36,335 bases of DNA from an uncultured Collinsella sp. (GTDB taxonomy: Bacteria; Actinomycetota; Coriobacteriia; Coriobacteriales; Coriobacteriaceae). Within the stretch, counting starts at the first letter, position 1, and every line of letters starts with the position of its first letter. Below the pieces are notes generated by a model. It was given only the letters and a program-made list of their open reading frames with translations, did no database searches and was not told the origin of the DNA. The stretch covers positions 1 through 36,335 of the forward strand of contig CAUBMI010000014.1 in assembly GCA_958436995.1 (NCBI GenBank). The letters are read 5' to 3'. The translations under genes and the position numbers were made by a program. Below are positions 34,901-36,335 of the stretch, one piece after another.

Positions 34901-34945
34901 CGTTGAGTATTGTCGTTTACGACGCAGAAAGTAGAAGACGAAAGA

Positions 34946-34976
34946 CGGACGGCGACCGTCTTTCGATCGCCGTCCG
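34946..34976 (-). terminator. Terminator of the FHA gene
   Basis: A perfect 10-bp stem CGGACGGCGA/TCGCCGTCCG (34946-34955 and 34967-34976) is followed on the minus strand by TCTTTCGTCTTC. It lies directly after the FHA stop at 34979; the T-tract is broken. Confidence 0.6.
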
Positions 34977-34978
34977 CG

Positions 34979-35941
34979 CTAGTCCACAATGACAAGGAAT
35001 GTCGTGTAGAGACCCAGATGGAGCCTGTCGCTGTTTTCGATTTCCACCGGGGGATAGACTTTGCCGGGCTCTCGTTGGTCGCGGGGCGGCTCAATCACAA
35101 TATCGCCGTCGCCCGCGCCCGATTCGAGCACTGTGCCGTTGGTCGACCCAAGGCCCTGGGCGTACCAGTGCCCACCCTCGAGCCAAATGCGGAGATGCTC
35201 ACGCGATGCATCAGCGCCTACATCGGTGATGCTGGGCGAGGTTTTGGGCAAAGAACCAATTACCGTGCCGCGCGGGTCACGCGTAAGGGGGTGGATCTGC
35301 ATGTCAACGCTGTTTCCGGCGTGCGTCCTAAGCAAGCCGAGGTTGGGGGCGACGGTGCGTGGCTGCTCCAGGCTGCCCATAAAGCCACGTCCGACGGTAG
35401 TTTCGGTGGCGCCAAAGTGCCCGCCCGTCTTGCTGTCGCAAAAGCGCTCGACGGTGGCCACGCCTTGAACGGGATCGGCAAGTGCACCCGTTGCCACAAA
35501 GAGCATCAAGAAGAGCGTGCTTTTTTCGCGCACGGCATTGCCGTCAAAGTTGTCGATGCGATTGAGAGCATTTGCATATAGGCGGCTGTCCAGCTTGTAG
35601 CTGGCGAGAGCCGACATCATTTCGTTGGCGGCCGGACCGCGATAGTGCTCGGCGATTGCCTGATAGGCGGACTCGCCGCCGCCGAGCTTGCTGCAGATTG
35701 CCGCGGAAAGGTTGAGCGTGGTGACGGTAAAGTCGCTGTAGATGGCGGGTGCGCACTGGTCGGGCTCGCGATGGACGATGTAACGGGTGAGATACGAGCG
35801 GTTGGAAGAGCATTTCTCGAGCAAGGTGCTGCCGAGATAGGAGTTTCCATTGATAAGCATTCGGGCGATTTCGAGATGCTTAAGACCGCCGAACGAGCGA
35901 ATATCGTTATAGAGGACCGAGCAAGGCGTCTCTGCTGCCAC
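34979..35941 (-). CDS. FHA-domain protein, likely partner of the adjacent kinase
   Basis: The 320-residue protein ends in a forkhead-associated domain, which binds phosphothreonine. In that domain IGSLPKTSPSI, DASREHLRIWLEGGHW and GLGSTNGTVLESG correspond to the conserved Gly, Ser-X-X-His and Asn positions. The N-terminal 220 residues are helical with Ala-rich stretches and no clear family. I chose GTG 35941, which sits four bases after AAAGGAGGT; an in-frame TTG 10 codons earlier lacks a site. The kinase gene is next on the same strand, and FHA proteins are usual readers of such kinases, so a signalling pair is likely. Confidence 0.85.
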   Translation of the reverse strand: MAAETPCSVLYNDIRSFGGLKHLEIARMLINGNSYLGSTLLEKCSSNRSYLTRYIVHREPDQCAPAIYSDFTVTTLNLSAAICSKLGGGESAYQAIAEHYRGPAANEMMSALASYKLDSRLYANALNRIDNFDGNAVREKSTLFLMLFVATGALADPVQGVATVERFCDSKTGGHFGATETTVGRGFMGSLEQPRTVAPNLGLLRTHAGNSVDMQIHPLTRDPRGTVIGSLPKTSPSITDVGADASREHLRIWLEGGHWYAQGLGSTNGTVLESGAGDGDIVIEPPRDQREPGKVYPPVEIENSDRLHLGLYTTFLVIVD

Positions 35942-36120
35942 GGATACCTCCTTTGATTGCTTCCTAGCCAATATGGCGATAGGAATTAATGCCCCCCGGT
36001 GGGCGACGTATTAAATGGCTGCGCAATATATAGCGTAACCAAAGCAACATTATAGGCCACATGTTCGAAATTGCAGAAAGACTGAGAGATTTGGTTTGGA
36101 CTGGACGGAAATTTCTCTCT

Positions 36121-36258
36121 GTCTTGATCTGTAACAATTGGGGCCGGTTTTGCTCCGTAACTGTTACAGATTGAGACGTTTGTGGGCCGTGTCGACCGTT
36201 TGTCTCGATCTGTAGCACGTAGAGGAAGATTTGCCCTGTAGATGTTACAGATTGAGAC
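36121..36258. repeat. Palindromic lattice array F (2 units)
   Basis: Arm starts are at 36122, 36162, 36203 and 36243 (steps 40, 41, 40). The second left arm reads TGTAGCA. It lies upstream of the FHA gene. The last 75 bases of the window after it show a lone TATACT at 36327 and no gene. Confidence 0.92.
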
Positions 36259-36335
36259 AATCGGCCCAGACCCGCCTCATCCGCCTCGTCATCTGTGGTT
36301 TACGTGGGGGCATGCGAAGCACGGGTATACTAACC

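Overview
The window looks like chromosome from a high-GC, low-oxygen Gram-positive bacterium. The best guess is a gut Coriobacteriia member of the Collinsella type. This is inference from GC-rich codon use, strong AGGAGG-type ribosome binding sites, the ftsE-ftsX / rnr / smpB surroundings, a rubredoxin with a flavin reductase, and a MurNAc recycling operon. No marker gene here fixes the species.

Layout, left to right. (1) 1-4960: the end of an unknown gene, a nested palindrome, ftsE-ftsX (cell division ABC complex) and rnr (RNase R). (2) 5022-6371: a lone small serine recombinase behind an inverted repeat, then a VanZ-like membrane protein. (3) 6576-11019: a peptidoglycan recycling operon of an RpiR-type regulator, MurQ etherase, a MurP-like PTS EIIBC and a MupG-type 6-phospho-muramidase. 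Together they import and break down MurNAc or GlcNAc-MurNAc. (4) 11112-14868: an ArsC/Spx-like protein, a shortened regulator-like protein, tRNA-Gln and tRNA-Glu, a TPR protein overlapping smpB, a flavin reductase and a rubredoxin. (5) 15176-17281 (minus): an Nramp metal transporter and phosphoglycerate mutase. (6) 17987-24171: both subunits of glutamate synthase. (7) 24598-28437: an unknown protein, an AbiEi/DUF559-like nuclease gene and an amidohydrolase. (8) 28591-32237 (minus): a zinc-ribbon membrane protein and a copper set (csoR, copZ-like, copA) with a likely CsoR operator. (9) 32729-35941 (minus): a membrane Ser/Thr kinase with an outer DUF6273-like domain, and an FHA protein likely to partner it.

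The most striking feature is not a gene. Six intergenic arrays hold 17 copies of a palindromic unit. Each unit has a 15-nt arm (consensus TCTCGATCTGTAACA), a 25-nt centre and the inverted arm. Arm starts are exactly 40 bp apart inside all 17 units. Neighbouring units are 40 bp (8 cases) or 41 bp (3 cases) apart, so each array is a regular lattice of half-sites in alternating orientation. One gene, the AbiEi/DUF559-like nuclease, has arrays immediately on both sides. A second repeat family (two 46-nt copies) and several other long hairpins fill other intergenic gaps.
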